A stretch of DNA of 36,775 bases from an archaeon 13_2_20CM_2_53_6 (GTDB taxonomy: Archaea; Thermoproteota; Bathyarchaeia; 40CM-2-53-6): NCBI GenBank assembly GCA_001915065.1, contig MNDT01000059.1:1-36775 (forward strand), in the 5' to 3' direction. Numbering within the stretch: position 1 is the stretch's first letter; the number at the start of each line of letters is the position of its first letter. Positions 7,270 through 15,923 of this stretch are shown here, in pieces. A program made the translations under genes and the position numbers. The notes under the pieces were generated by a model. The model saw nothing but the letters and a program-made list of their open reading frames with translations, did not search any database and was not told where the DNA came from.

Positions 7270-7686
7270 CTAGGGTTCTGTGATCTTGATCGCTTGGACC
7301 GGGCATTGTATCTCGCATGCTCTGCAGAAGATGCAGTCGTTCTCCCTAGCCGGATCAGCCTTCCAGGTTGCCAAGGGTGCTTTTCCACTGTCATTCGTCA
7401 CTCCCTTGTCCATCTTCTCCTGCTCGCCCGGCAACTCCATACGGTCGAAGACGTTGACAGGACATACCGTAATGCAGATCCCGTCGGCGATGCAGATGTC
7501 AAAATCCACACCAACAGCCGACCCGTGTACACCGTACTCTTTGCTAACTCCACTCTTCCACTTTACCTGGTGGTCGATGTGCTTCTCTTTGTTTGGCCAT
7601 CCGTTCGGGAAGCTCGGATCCTCGATTAGCTTTCTCACTTCTGTCATGGGCCGCGTCTTCTTCTCCTCAGCGGAGAGGCTTGGCAT
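7270..7686 (-). CDS. zfx: Zinc-containing seven-iron ferredoxin (Sulfolobus type)
   Basis: The 138-residue protein matches the archaeal zinc ferredoxin: an N-terminal extension with His36, His39 and His54 that, with Asp111, would hold a zinc ion, then the ferredoxin core. Cluster ligands are Cys65-IADGI-Cys71-ITV-Cys75-Pro and Cys118-x2-Cys121-x2-Cys124-x3-Cys128-Pro. Asp68 replaces the second Cys in the first motif, which is the [3Fe-4S] arrangement of this family. It is the likely electron carrier for 2-oxoacid:ferredoxin oxidoreductases. A TATA box lies about 30 nt upstream. Confidence 0.92.
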   Translation of the reverse strand: MPSLSAEEKKTRPMTEVRKLIEDPSFPNGWPNKEKHIDHQVKWKSGVSKEYGVHGSAVGVDFDICIADGICITVCPVNVFDRMELPGEQEKMDKGVTNDSGKAPLATWKADPARENDCIFCRACEIQCPVQAIKITEP

Positions 7687-7711
7687 ATAAAATCGTTGAA
7701 TACCGACTCTA

Positions 7712-7720
7712 CATTAATAC
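7712..7720 (-). promoter_or_regulatory. TATA box of the zinc ferredoxin gene
   Basis: GTATTAATG on the minus strand is centred about 30 nt before the ATG at 7686, consistent with a leaderless transcript. Confidence 0.4.
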
Positions 7721-7755
7721 GCCACAGGGCTTCTCGGATCCACGATCAATCAGGA

Positions 7756-9165
7756 CTATTGATGCTTCTTCAAGAATTCGGGACCATAGAAGGATGCTGC
7801 AGAACCCAGCTCTTCTTCGATCTGGATTAGACGGTTGTACTTACAGGTCCTCTCTCCTCTTGCAGGTGCTCCGGTCTTGATTTGCCCAGTGGCGAGACCG
7901 ACTGAGATATCCGCGATCGAAGTGTCTTCCGTCTCTCCTGACCTGTGGCTCATGACAAGTCCATAGCCCGCTCGTCGCGCCTTCTCCACTGCTTCGATAG
8001 TCTCAGTCAGCGTGCCTATCTGGTTGACCTTGACTAGGAGTGCGTTTGCGGCTCCGAGGCGTATTCCCATCTCTACTCGTTTGATATTTGTGACAAACAG
8101 GTCGTCTCCGACGATCTGGAATCTGGAACCGAGCTTCTTCGTAATTCTTGCGAAATTATCAAAATCCTCTTCGTGGAACGGGTCCTCGATCGACTTTAAT
8201 GGAAAACTTCGTCCGAGCTCATCATAGAGCCCGAACAGGTCTCCGCTGCTGATCTGTTTTCCATCAACCAAGTAAGTCTGTTTATCCTCTTTGTAGAAGC
8301 TGTCTGCGGCAGCGTCCACTCCCAACACTACATTCTGGCCTGGCGAATAGCCCGCTTCCTCGACCGCATCGTTGATCTGCCCCAACGCTGCCTCGACGCT
8401 GTTGATGTTCGGCGCGAATCCACCCTCATCGCCCACATTGATCGCGCTCTTCCCATACTTTGCCTCAAGTCTCGCTTTCAAGGCGTGGTAGACTTCTGTG
8501 CCGCATCGTAGCGCTTCGTGGAACGTTTTGAACCCTGCGGGAATAACCATGAATTCCTGAAATGATAGATCGTTGCCCGCGTGTTTTCCTCCGTTTATGA
8601 TGTTCATCATAGGTAGAGGCAGTACAAGTTTTCGTCCATCAGCTACCGTCCGATAGAGAGGGGAATTGGCCGTGTCCGCTGAAGCCCTCGCGAGCGCAAT
8701 CGAGATTCCAAGAATGGCGTTGGCTCCGAGCCTGCTCTTGTTCTCGGTTCCATCCAGCTCGTTGAGCAGTTGGTCGATCTTAGGCTGGTCCCGTGAGTCC
8801 AGACCCAGAATCTTTGGCGCGATAACTCTGCTGATGTTCTCTAACGCTTTCTGAACGCCCAGACCATTGTAGCGTTGTCTCTCGCCATCCCGTAGCTCTA
8901 GTGCCTCAAGATGGCCTTTCGATGCTCCAGAGGGTACTGAGAATCGACCAAAGCCGCTCTTCGTGTGCAGGTCGACCTGAACGGTAGGGTTCCCGCGAGA
9001 ATCAAGGATTTCCCTAGATACAATCTTCTCGACTCTGAACGCTGAGGCTTCCAAGATATTCCGACAGTCGGACAGTTGTACTGGCGCTTTTACCAGTTTC
9101 TCATCTTTCCTAGATTCGGACTTAGCCGCTGCTTTGCCTGTCCAGTTTCTGTGGGCTAATGTCAC
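7756..9165 (-). CDS. eno: Enolase
   Basis: Phosphopyruvate hydratase of glycolysis/gluconeogenesis (2-phosphoglycerate to phosphoenolpyruvate). Family motifs are plain: EILDSRGNPTVQVDL near the N-terminus, GASKGHLEALELRDG, GGKHAGND, the metal ligands in GVDAAADSF, EDPFHEED and GDDLFVTN, the catalytic Lys region LLVKVNQIG, and SHRSGETEDT. From the GTG at 9165 the protein has 469 residues with a Lys/Ser-rich N-terminal extension of about 38 residues not seen in typical enolases (about 425-435 aa). A TTG at 9051 would give the normal 431 residues and leave room for divergent promoters, so that start is more likely biologically. Confidence 0.95.
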   Translation of the reverse strand: MTLAHRNWTGKAAAKSESRKDEKLVKAPVQLSDCRNILEASAFRVEKIVSREILDSRGNPTVQVDLHTKSGFGRFSVPSGASKGHLEALELRDGERQRYNGLGVQKALENISRVIAPKILGLDSRDQPKIDQLLNELDGTENKSRLGANAILGISIALARASADTANSPLYRTVADGRKLVLPLPMMNIINGGKHAGNDLSFQEFMVIPAGFKTFHEALRCGTEVYHALKARLEAKYGKSAINVGDEGGFAPNINSVEAALGQINDAVEEAGYSPGQNVVLGVDAAADSFYKEDKQTYLVDGKQISSGDLFGLYDELGRSFPLKSIEDPFHEEDFDNFARITKKLGSRFQIVGDDLFVTNIKRVEMGIRLGAANALLVKVNQIGTLTETIEAVEKARRAGYGLVMSHRSGETEDTSIADISVGLATGQIKTGAPARGERTCKYNRLIQIEEELGSAASFYGPEFLKKHQ

Positions 9166-9225
9166 TTGTTACAACAAGCGTATTCGCGCGATCGGTGGCC
9201 TCTCTATCAGAGAGGGTTATTCCCC

Positions 9226-9639
9226 GTGAGAGCGGCACTCGTCACCACGTTCCATGACACCGTCAACTACTGCTTCAACTCGGTATTGGAGACTATGGGA
9301 ACAAGCGTTCGCGACGTCGTCTACGGACGCTTGACCAACAGGGGAATTCCACCATCCGATATCTCGACTCGATTCGACGACATGGTGGAGATCTTGTACG
9401 AATCCTTTGGTGGAGCCGCCCGTGTTATAGTCTACAAGACAATGGTTGAGCTCTGCCAGCAGTATTCGATGCGTCTCGACTTCACGTATCAGGATTCTCT
9501 GAAGGATCACATGGCTCTCCTTAGGGAAAGAGTTGTGACGGATCACATAGTCCCCAAGAGGGTTCAGCGAGATGATAGTAGCCTTTCCAGTGGATTGCTA
9601 CTCATACAGTCTTCAAAACCAGGGTACAGATATCACTAA
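9226..9639 (+). CDS. Conserved-looking hypothetical protein
   Basis: From the GTG at 9226 this is a soluble, mostly helical protein of 137 residues (TTFHDTVNYCFNSVLETMG, TRFDDMVEILYESFGGAARV). No family is recognised. A longer frame from a TTG at 9166 exists, but its first 20 residues look unlike the rest, so the GTG is preferred. It is divergent from enolase and ends about 70 nt before the tRNA-Ser gene. Confidence 0.55.
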   Translation: MRAALVTTFHDTVNYCFNSVLETMGTSVRDVVYGRLTNRGIPPSDISTRFDDMVEILYESFGGAARVIVYKTMVELCQQYSMRLDFTYQDSLKDHMALLRERVVTDHIVPKRVQRDDSSLSSGLLLIQSSKPGYRYH

Positions 9640-9675
9640 TCTAGACGGAACTACCGCGACCTCCAGCCGGAAATG

Positions 9676-9682
9676 GTTTTAG
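9676..9682 (+). promoter_or_regulatory. TATA box of the tRNA-Ser gene
   Basis: GTTTTAG lies about 30 nt upstream of the first base of the tRNA, the normal archaeal spacing. Confidence 0.4.
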
Positions 9683-9708
9683 ACCCATTCTGTCATGCTC
9701 GCGGTTGC

Positions 9709-9825
9709 GCCGGGATGGCTGAGTGGTTAAAGCGACGGCCTCGAGATCCCGCAAGGGCATGTTGGCCATTGACATGATAGCCGTTGGGCGTCACGCCCTC
9801 GTGGGTTCGAATCCCACTCCCGGCG
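9709..9825 (+). tRNA. tRNA-Ser(CGA) with a 33-nt canonical intron
   Basis: A class II tRNA. The acceptor stem is GCCGGGA/TCCCGGC with discriminator G at 9825 and no encoded CCA. The anticodon stem is ACGGC/GCCGT, the anticodon CGA is at 9742-9744, there is a long variable arm GGGCG-TCA-CGCCC, and the T arm is GTGGG-TTCGAAT-CCCAC. The 33 bases at 9746-9778 separate position 37 from 38 and must be an intron at the usual archaeal site; they can form a hairpin (CATGT...ACATG). Removing them leaves 84 nt, right for tRNA-Ser. Confidence 0.95.
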
Positions 9826-10650
9826 CCTAGAACGCACTAGATTCTAATCGGAGAATAAGGTCTATACCTCTCGGAATCAGAATGGCTTGGCGAGTGTCAG
9901 GAGGCACTCTCTCGTATGTCTAAGGACCCAAACATGGCAAAACTAACCATCGCAGTAGCCACCTCCAACCTAGCGATCGATGGCTAGTGGCGTACTGATT
10001 CAAACTCCCCACTTTGTTTTCCAAATAGACGGAAAGTCCTGGTTCTTGACGATTGGAGCTTTCGCCCAGTAAATCGGCTAGATCAAGCCTGGAATGCAAA
10101 TCTGACCACGCGGTTTACTTTGCAAAGGTCTCACGCTTGGGCTAAGGGCATCGCGCAACTCAGAAAATCTTGGTTGTGCCCATTCTGTGGGGAGACTGTG
10201 ACAATTCGCCGGAAAGCGGTTCGTCCATCGGGAGCTCAGAAAAATAGGCATGGCATTTAAGATGGGTCCGATGACATGAAAGACCTCTGTGGCACTAGCG
10301 GTGCACTAACTCGCCCAGAATAAGCCCGGATTACGAATCTAGATCGGCATGTCAAGAATCGATGGTCTGCCGCGCTTGGACCTGTTAGAATCCTAGGCGA
10401 ATCTCACGGTTTCTGTGATCCCCTTAGAGCCCGTTCTGCGCCCTGAACCGCGGGACAAGCCCAGAAAACATGTTACGTGGCCACCGAAAAAGGGGGGATA
10501 GCATTTGAGCCTGGTGCCGTGAGAGTGGGTTTTTCCCGGCCAGACTGTTTCTTCCTCGGGTTCTCTTGAAGCATCCAACTCGCGGTGCCTACAAACATAC
10601 GCCAGGATTCCTTTTGACGAGCGCATCCTAGGCGAGGTCATGATACGAGT
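9826..10650. other. About 0.8 kb without a convincing gene
   Basis: No reading frame here has family-like composition. The plus strand holds an 88-codon open stretch (about 9988-10254) without a start codon that ends in a lone CPFCG knuckle. The minus strand holds an 82-codon ATG frame (10393-10641) with no recognisable domain. An 11-bp direct repeat (ATCCTAGGCGA) occurs at 10390-10400 and 10625-10635 and brackets 224 bp. The minus strand of that segment can form nested and crossing helices, so a structured RNA is possible but unproven. Confidence 0.5.
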
Positions 10651-11217
10651 CTACCTCTTGAACAGGTCTGCGAGGCGCTGACGCAAACCCTTCCTCCCCT
10701 TCTCCTTTCTCTTCTCAAACAACAGTTTGAGGAAAGAAGTGAACAATGCAGCAAGTCCCAAGTTCACGATACTAGTTGGAAGAGCGGGGAGAGTTCCGCC
10801 GGAGAAGAGAAGACCTGCTACGAGCGCAAAACCGAGGAGGATGGTCGCCACGACGTTGAGAGTAACAGATATCCTGCTCTGTAAGTGGCGCTCGTAGATC
10901 GACGCGCACGCACCGGCGAGAGTTAGCATGAACGCCCAGCCGAATGTAAACCCCCATCGGGAAAGAAGCACGCTAGTCCCATACGAGGCTCCAAGCCCGA
11001 CCATCACAGGCCCCAACAACGCTCCAATAAGGAGACCACCGAAGACCAGGGCACCTAGTTCGTAGAAAGCACCGTATCTGTACCCACGGCTGAGATAGCC
11101 AACGTAGTTCACCAAGAGCAGGGTAAAGGTGAGAACGGTGATTGTGATGAAGACTAGAAAGTCTAGGGGAAGCGGCGTGCCGACGGTCGAAGCTTGTTCT
11201 GAGAGAGTAGGACCCAT
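10651..11217 (-). CDS. Polytopic membrane protein, last gene of the PKD-ParA-V4R operon
   Basis: The 188-residue protein has about five or six membrane helices (roughly residues 18-42, 52-80, 84-106, 117-140 and 147-166) and a strongly basic C-terminal tail (KRKEKGRKGLRQRL), placing the C-terminus in the cytosol. No family recognised. It begins 6 nt after the V4R gene, so it is the distal gene of the operon that runs from the surface protein at 14705. A membrane partner of the upstream ATPase is plausible from context only. Confidence 0.65.
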   Translation of the reverse strand: MGPTLSEQASTVGTPLPLDFLVFITITVLTFTLLLVNYVGYLSRGYRYGAFYELGALVFGGLLIGALLGPVMVGLGASYGTSVLLSRWGFTFGWAFMLTLAGACASIYERHLQSRISVTLNVVATILLGFALVAGLLFSGGTLPALPTSIVNLGLAALFTSFLKLLFEKRKEKGRKGLRQRLADLFKR

Positions 11218-11223
11218 CGCCTA

Positions 11224-12093
11224 CTATTTCTTCTTGAGGTGTCTCTCCCAGAACCCCTGCTTACGCTTCGCGATTCGGCTGGCTGTTTCAACGCCCACGT
11301 CCATGTCCGCCTGACTGGCCCCCGGCTCTTGAACTGGCGTCTTCGGCTCCTCGACGGAGGCCGTGGGTTTCTGGATAGGCTTGTTCTCGCTCGACTTGAG
11401 AGGCTTGGCCGGCTTCGTCGATTCAACGCTAGGCTTCGCATTCTCACCCATCGGTTCTACAGCCGCCTCCTTCTCCTCAGCCCCGGCTCCTTCTCCATCT
11501 TCCGAGTCCGCCAGTGATATTTCGAACTCGCACTCCGTCTGGCCCTGCGAGATGCACTTGGTCTCTCTCGCCTGAACTGTCTTGTCGAGAACCTCTGCGA
11601 AAAGTCCTGCTAGAAACCCGCTCGTGAACATGCAGTTCGGCTCTTCAGACTGACCATTCTCCATCGCCTCGAAACAGTTGCCGATAGCCACACTCGCACT
11701 CGCCCTGTCAAAATCTATCGCTCGAATCCTGACCTTGCCCAGTCCCAAGTTCGTGTCCTCGAAGGCTGAGTGGACCAGATTCTCGAGTGCCGCTCTCTGC
11801 TCTGGGCCTGTTGCCGTTATGCTGTCCCGGAAGATACTCCCCTCGTGAATCCCGATCCCGCTGGCCAGGTAGGATAAGAAGGGAGCCGCCTGGTCTGCGA
11901 CGAGACGTTCTAGAGCGTCTCGCATGACTCTCACCACATCCCGTCGTAGTATGATCATCTTCTGGCCAAAAAACGATATCTCGCCCTTGTTGTCGTTGAA
12001 TCGTACTTGGTTAACGGACCCGACGAGCCTCCGCAGGTCCCACGCGTTCGGCCGGTTCTTAGGACTAGTTTGCAGTTGCTGGTGCCTCCGCAA
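11224..12093 (-). CDS. V4R-domain protein with disordered acidic/Pro-rich tail
   Basis: Residues about 40-190 resemble the V4R (4-vinyl reductase) domain, a small-molecule-binding domain of regulators and bacteriochlorophyll/phenol proteins. The diagnostic C-terminal Cys pair sits in ETKCISQGQTECEFEI, with a third Cys in NCMFTSGFLAGL. Residues about 195-275 are low-complexity Glu/Lys/Pro/Ser, ending in a basic KKK tail. The frame overlaps the end of the ParA gene by 29 nt, so the start may be internal. The first 25 residues do not look domain-like. The ligand is unknown; in the operon it could be a sensor for the ATPase. Confidence 0.72.
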   Translation of the reverse strand: MRRHQQLQTSPKNRPNAWDLRRLVGSVNQVRFNDNKGEISFFGQKMIILRRDVVRVMRDALERLVADQAAPFLSYLASGIGIHEGSIFRDSITATGPEQRAALENLVHSAFEDTNLGLGKVRIRAIDFDRASASVAIGNCFEAMENGQSEEPNCMFTSGFLAGLFAEVLDKTVQARETKCISQGQTECEFEISLADSEDGEGAGAEEKEAAVEPMGENAKPSVESTKPAKPLKSSENKPIQKPTASVEEPKTPVQEPGASQADMDVGVETASRIAKRKQGFWERHLKKK

Positions 12094-12850
12094 GTTCTTT
12101 CGTCAAGAGTTCTGCCGCCTCGTTCACTTTGTGAGCGAAGGCTGAATCAGGGTTGTCTATTACGAAGACTGATCTGCTCAGGTTGTTTATGACGTCCATC
12201 TGAAAGTCGAAAGCCTGGAGGAATCTGGACCTGAAGAGTACCGCCAGCTCCTTGCCAACCTTGACCGCGTCCTTGATCCTCACCCCTGGGGGTACCATGT
12301 TGAGAGTGAGGAATGTCGGCTTCCCAAATGTCTCGGCCAGGAGCACCATAACGGCCGTTCCGAACAGGTCCTGCTGGTCGACCCGTGATACCAGCACCAG
12401 TGCGTCGCAGCATCCCATCGCGAGAACCGTATCATTCTCCACTCCAGGGTGCGTGTCGACTATGATGTAGTCGAGGTTGCACTGTTCGCCGACCTTCTGC
12501 AGCGTGTCCTGGAACAGGGTCACCTCAAGCCCCGCCTTCAATAAACGTAGCATGTCCTCGACCTTGTTGCTCGCAGGACAGAAGTAGAGGCCGCCCTTCA
12601 GCTTAGGGAACCTCGGAGTGAGATCTATAATCACATCAGCAGGATTTGCATCTCCGAGAAATATGTCTGTGAGTGTCGCCTTGACCTCGCCTTTCTTGAG
12701 ACCAAAAAGAACATGAAGCCCTGGTCCGGAGAGATCCAAGTCCATCACGCCGACCCGATGGTGCATCGCGAGGATAGCAGCCAAATTTGCGGTGAGGGTC
12801 GTCTTTCCCGTTCCGCCCTTGAACGAGTGGACGGCGATTACCTTAGTCAT
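12065..12850 (-). CDS. ParA/MinD-family ATPase
   Basis: The 261-residue protein has a deviant Walker A motif KGGTGKTT (Lys11 to Thr18, including the signature Lys11), MDLDLSGPGLH as the A' region and IIVDTHPGVENDTV as Walker B. This is the MinD/ParA/Mrp class of dimerising ATPases that position cargo at membranes or on DNA, or load Fe-S clusters. No ParB gene, membrane-targeting helix or Fe-S scaffold Cys pair is seen. It is sandwiched between a surface protein and a V4R protein with overlapping ends, so a role in localising or regulating that surface system is the best contextual inference. Confidence 0.9.
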   Translation of the reverse strand: MTKVIAVHSFKGGTGKTTLTANLAAILAMHHRVGVMDLDLSGPGLHVLFGLKKGEVKATLTDIFLGDANPADVIIDLTPRFPKLKGGLYFCPASNKVEDMLRLLKAGLEVTLFQDTLQKVGEQCNLDYIIVDTHPGVENDTVLAMGCCDALVLVSRVDQQDLFGTAVMVLLAETFGKPTFLTLNMVPPGVRIKDAVKVGKELAVLFRSRFLQAFDFQMDVINNLSRSVFVIDNPDSAFAHKVNEAAELLTKELAEAPATAN

Positions 12851-14705
12851 CCTTATCCTTCCTAAGCTGATCCTTCACCGACTGGAAGAACTCCTGGTTC
12901 TCGATCCTGCCAGCCTCCGACTTGACTGCCTCCAAGTCGATCTTCAACTTCGCGTGTGTCACCCTATGTCTTCTAAATGCGAAGAATCCTCCTGCAAGAA
13001 GTGCTGCGATTACAGCCGCTAGAATTCCAAAGTAGTAGAGGGGGAGAGAGAGGGTCCCGCCCGGCGGGGACGGAGGAGCAAGTACTGTAATGTTGGAAGT
13101 GCTCCAGGCTGATTGTCCGCCATTGTCTATAGCAGTGGCATTTACTGTGTAGGTCTTTGAGCTAGCGCCTCCCGATGAAGTATAGCTGTGGCTAGCGGTA
13201 GTGGCTGTTCCTGACAGGCTGTCGATAGTTCCATCTCCCCAATCAATCTTGATCGTGCTTACTGTCCCGTCTGAGTCGGAAGCAGTAAGGGTGAGAGTGA
13301 CAGACTCTCCAATATTGGCAGATGTCGTGGAGAGGGAAAGAACCACGGTTGGAGGCTTGTCTTGGAATGTTATCACGCGTGTCGATGATGCGTTGTTGGC
13401 AGGGGAGGCATTGTCCGATGCCCTGATGACGAGGGACCAGAGCCCTGCTGGGTCAGTGGTCTGAGGGGTGTAGGATCCAATCCAGATCTGCAAGGTGGTG
13501 TCGAAAATCACCGGGACTGTATCGTTCACGACCGGGGTTCCACTGAACAAGAGATAACCTCCAATGGAGCCTGATTGGAGGCCTGTTCCATCCGGATAAG
13601 TTATCGTGGCGTTCAGCTTGAATTGTCCGCCTACGGGGACATATGTCGTCACGTTCGCGTCGATTCTCAGTATTGCAGGAACCAGTTGGGGCGTGTTGAC
13701 GAGCCCGCTCTTTGGACCGGCATTCCCGTAGGCGTCTGCATATGCGTTGGCAGCCAGTGAGCCTGTCCATGTGCCAGTCTGGTTATACATTGAGGTCTTG
13801 TAGGTCGCGTTGAAAGTCTGGCTCGCGCTTGAGTATGTTGTGGTCAAGGTCAGGTTCGTACCGCCGGGTCTGGCTAGGTTCAGTAGAGCCACTCCGGTTG
13901 AAGCGATGGTTCCGTCTGGATAAACAGGCTGGAACGAGAAGCTCATCGTCTCGGTTCTTTGATAGATGCTCCTCGCAGAGCCAAGCGTGGAGATAGACAT
14001 CACGGCGGGCCGCACATTGAAGCCCTGGACATCAGCTGGAGTCTTGATTGTGCTAGTACCGTTAATTGTTAGCACGTATCCGTTGTTGTCGATCGTCGCG
14101 TTCCTCGGAATCTTCCAGTTGGCAACCACTACTCCTGTTCCCGATGCTGCCAGCGTCTGGGTGAAGACGGTTGTAGATGTCGTATATGTTGCGATCTTCA
14201 CGTTGACCTGCTCTGATGGACCATAACCGGTCGCATGAATGTTGACGGTTTGTGTTCTCTGATACTCCGTGTTGTCTGTCAGGATGATGAGAAAGTAGGT
14301 TGCAGCAACGGGGTTCGAGGCTAGTAGGGGTCTAACTTGGTCGGCCCAGGTGACATATTGGCCCACCAGTGAGTTAGGGCCTGGGAAAGACGAGGTTGGA
14401 TAGTAGAAGGGAGGTAGGGTGAACTGTGTCTGGCCTGGAAGTGTGGTATAGTTCTGGAGGACAGACTGATGAGTGATCGAGGCCGGATCTCGCACGGAGA
14501 ATCTGAATTGGTAGAGTGTGTTTCCTGTCGCCCCTGAAACTGAGAATACAAGGGTGATCGTGGAGCCCTCTTGGGTAAGGAACGGTATGGTCCCCAGGCT
14601 GTACGTTACAGCATGTGCTCTCGGAACGAGATTTGTGAATAGTGCCGGGGCTAGAACCGCAAGAGCGATGAGAAGAACATAGCGTGTCGCTCTCTTGTAT
14701 CGCAC
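12843..14705 (-). CDS. Secreted PKD-domain surface protein with C-terminal membrane anchor
   Basis: The 620-residue protein starts with a signal peptide (Arg/Lys-rich start, hydrophobic residues 10-25, cleavage plausible after HAVT or nearby). The ectodomain is Ser/Thr/Asn-rich beta-sandwich sequence. A PKD domain is recognisable at about 450-540 by ASDSDGTVSTIKIDWGDG and later HSYTSSG...YTVNATAIDNGG. A Pro-rich linker, one membrane helix (LYYFGILAAVIAALLAGGFFAF) and a charged cytosolic tail of about 45 residues follow. Such proteins act in adhesion or as S-layer partners. Its end overlaps the ParA start, and the cytosolic tail could contact the ATPase. Confidence 0.88.
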   Translation of the reverse strand: MRYKRATRYVLLIALAVLAPALFTNLVPRAHAVTYSLGTIPFLTQEGSTITLVFSVSGATGNTLYQFRFSVRDPASITHQSVLQNYTTLPGQTQFTLPPFYYPTSSFPGPNSLVGQYVTWADQVRPLLASNPVAATYFLIILTDNTEYQRTQTVNIHATGYGPSEQVNVKIATYTTSTTVFTQTLAASGTGVVVANWKIPRNATIDNNGYVLTINGTSTIKTPADVQGFNVRPAVMSISTLGSARSIYQRTETMSFSFQPVYPDGTIASTGVALLNLARPGGTNLTLTTTYSSASQTFNATYKTSMYNQTGTWTGSLAANAYADAYGNAGPKSGLVNTPQLVPAILRIDANVTTYVPVGGQFKLNATITYPDGTGLQSGSIGGYLLFSGTPVVNDTVPVIFDTTLQIWIGSYTPQTTDPAGLWSLVIRASDNASPANNASSTRVITFQDKPPTVVLSLSTTSANIGESVTLTLTASDSDGTVSTIKIDWGDGTIDSLSGTATTASHSYTSSGGASSKTYTVNATAIDNGGQSAWSTSNITVLAPPSPPGGTLSLPLYYFGILAAVIAALLAGGFFAFRRHRVTHAKLKIDLEAVKSEAGRIENQEFFQSVKDQLRKDKDD

Positions 14706-14926
14706 GACGTGCCTCCCCGTAGCCAGAACTGTGAACCACGAAACTCTCGCATTGGACTAAAGTGTCGCGTAACTCGAAGTCTAACAGTGAGGTATCCAGT
14801 CGCGTCGGTAATTTCAGACTTGGGCATCACACATGTTCATCATGTGGCTCCTGTTCGTTTGCGGGCTTCGACGACAAATTTCCATGGGAGAAACCAATAA
14901 GAAGTCGAAGACCCGGTCCAGCGACG

Positions 14927-15328
14927 ATGAACATGTCAAAGTTGACTGAAAGCGCAAGAAAGATGCTCGAAGGCAAGAACTTCGTATACTTAGCCACCGT
15001 CAATCCTGACGGAACGCCACAGGTCACTCCTACATGGGTGGACACTGATGGACACTTCGTTCTCATCAACACCGCGGTTGGTCGTGTTAAGCACCGCAAT
15101 GTGAAGAAGAATCCCCACGTTGCCCTTGCAATAACCGACCAGACGAATCCCTACAACTTGGTTCTGATACGAGGCAAGGTTGTGGAGCATGTGACTGGCC
15201 AGGTTGCGGAGGAGCATATTGACAAGATGGCGAAGAAGTACAGGGGCCTTGACAAGTACCCGAACCGGAGCCCAGGCGAGCAGCGGGTCTTGATCAAGAT
15301 TGAACCTGTAAAGGTTATCGTCCGATAG
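14927..15328 (+). CDS. PPOX-class F420/FMN-dependent enzyme
   Basis: A 133-residue split-barrel protein with the signature NFVYLATVNPDGTPQVTPTWVD, then RVKHRNVKKNPHVALAI and LVLIRGKVVEH, typical of F420-dependent PPOX-class proteins such as Rv1155-like reductases. The frame is open from 14762, but the first 55 residues look unlike coding sequence and contain a Cys-rich stretch absent from the family. I therefore start at ATG 14927 (or 14933). The presence of an F420-linked operon nearby makes F420 the likely cofactor, but this is inference. Confidence 0.85.
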   Translation: MNMSKLTESARKMLEGKNFVYLATVNPDGTPQVTPTWVDTDGHFVLINTAVGRVKHRNVKKNPHVALAITDQTNPYNLVLIRGKVVEHVTGQVAEEHIDKMAKKYRGLDKYPNRSPGEQRVLIKIEPVKVIVR

Positions 15329-15397
15329 CGAGCCAGACCCAATTTTTCCCCGATCAATTTGCAATAATCCCAGCGACGAGAATGGGCCGGTTCCGGC

Positions 15398-15799
15398 TTA
15401 CTCGTCTTCGTCTAGTTCTTTCTTGGACGATTGCTTGTTTGGAAGAGGAGGGGTTTCTCGGCCTGTCGGTTTGAAGCTTTCAGATATCAGTGTCTGGAAT
15501 CCTTCCAGCGCACTGTCGATGACTCCCTTTAGTTCTTCTCCTGCTGAAATGTCTCGGCTCACTGCGCCGCGCTGGTTGACGATCCGTGACTTTTTGAGGA
15601 CCTTTGCCATGTCCGCCTCTGCCAGTCCGCAGAGCTTCATGAGGCTGATGAGGTAGAACGAGGTCTTCCCGTCGAGTGACTCTTTCGATGCGCCTATCAT
15701 TTTGGCGAGTTCACCTCTGTAGATGCGGCCCTGTTTCAGAATGGCTTTACTGACTAGGTCCTCTAGGACCTGCGGTGGGACTCTGACCAGTATGGCCAT
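15398..15799 (-). CDS. Hypothetical helical protein with acidic tail
   Basis: The 133-residue protein starts MAILVRVPPQVLEDLV and contains a possible helix-turn-helix-like stretch (RIYRGELAKMIGASKESL), then helical segments, ending with a Lys/Glu/Asp-rich tail (KKELDEDE). No family is recognised. It is monocistronic and convergent with the split-barrel gene. Confidence 0.55.
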   Translation of the reverse strand: MAILVRVPPQVLEDLVSKAILKQGRIYRGELAKMIGASKESLDGKTSFYLISLMKLCGLAEADMAKVLKKSRIVNQRGAVSRDISAGEELKGVIDSALEGFQTLISESFKPTGRETPPLPNKQSSKKELDEDE

Positions 15800-15923
15800 T
15801 TTCTATCGACGCCTCATGGGTTTGGACAGTGCGACTGGACCTTTTTGGACCGTGAGAGCAGAGTAGAAAAGAGGATTGTATTAGCCTGCTCTTACCCGAA
15901 TCTTCAGCCCTGAAACATACGCT

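Noticed and set aside
9988-10254. 88-codon open frame ending in a CPFCG zinc knuckle
   Set aside because: No start codon, only one CxxC pair and no conserved context; might be a decayed gene but cannot be supported.
10390-10640. Identification as RNase P RNA
   Set aside because: GAGGAA and ACAGAA-like blocks and a pseudoknot-like topology exist, but spacing and the P4 core do not match; kept only as a weak structured-RNA hint.
10393-10641. 82-residue minus-strand ATG frame after the membrane protein gene
   Set aside because: No domain, no coupling signal beyond proximity, odd composition (Gly/Arg/Ser-rich with a PPFFGG run); the segment is better described as non-coding.
14762-14926. Cys-rich N-terminal extension of the PPOX-class protein
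   Set aside because: The family starts near MNMSKLTESARKML; upstream residues do not look coding.
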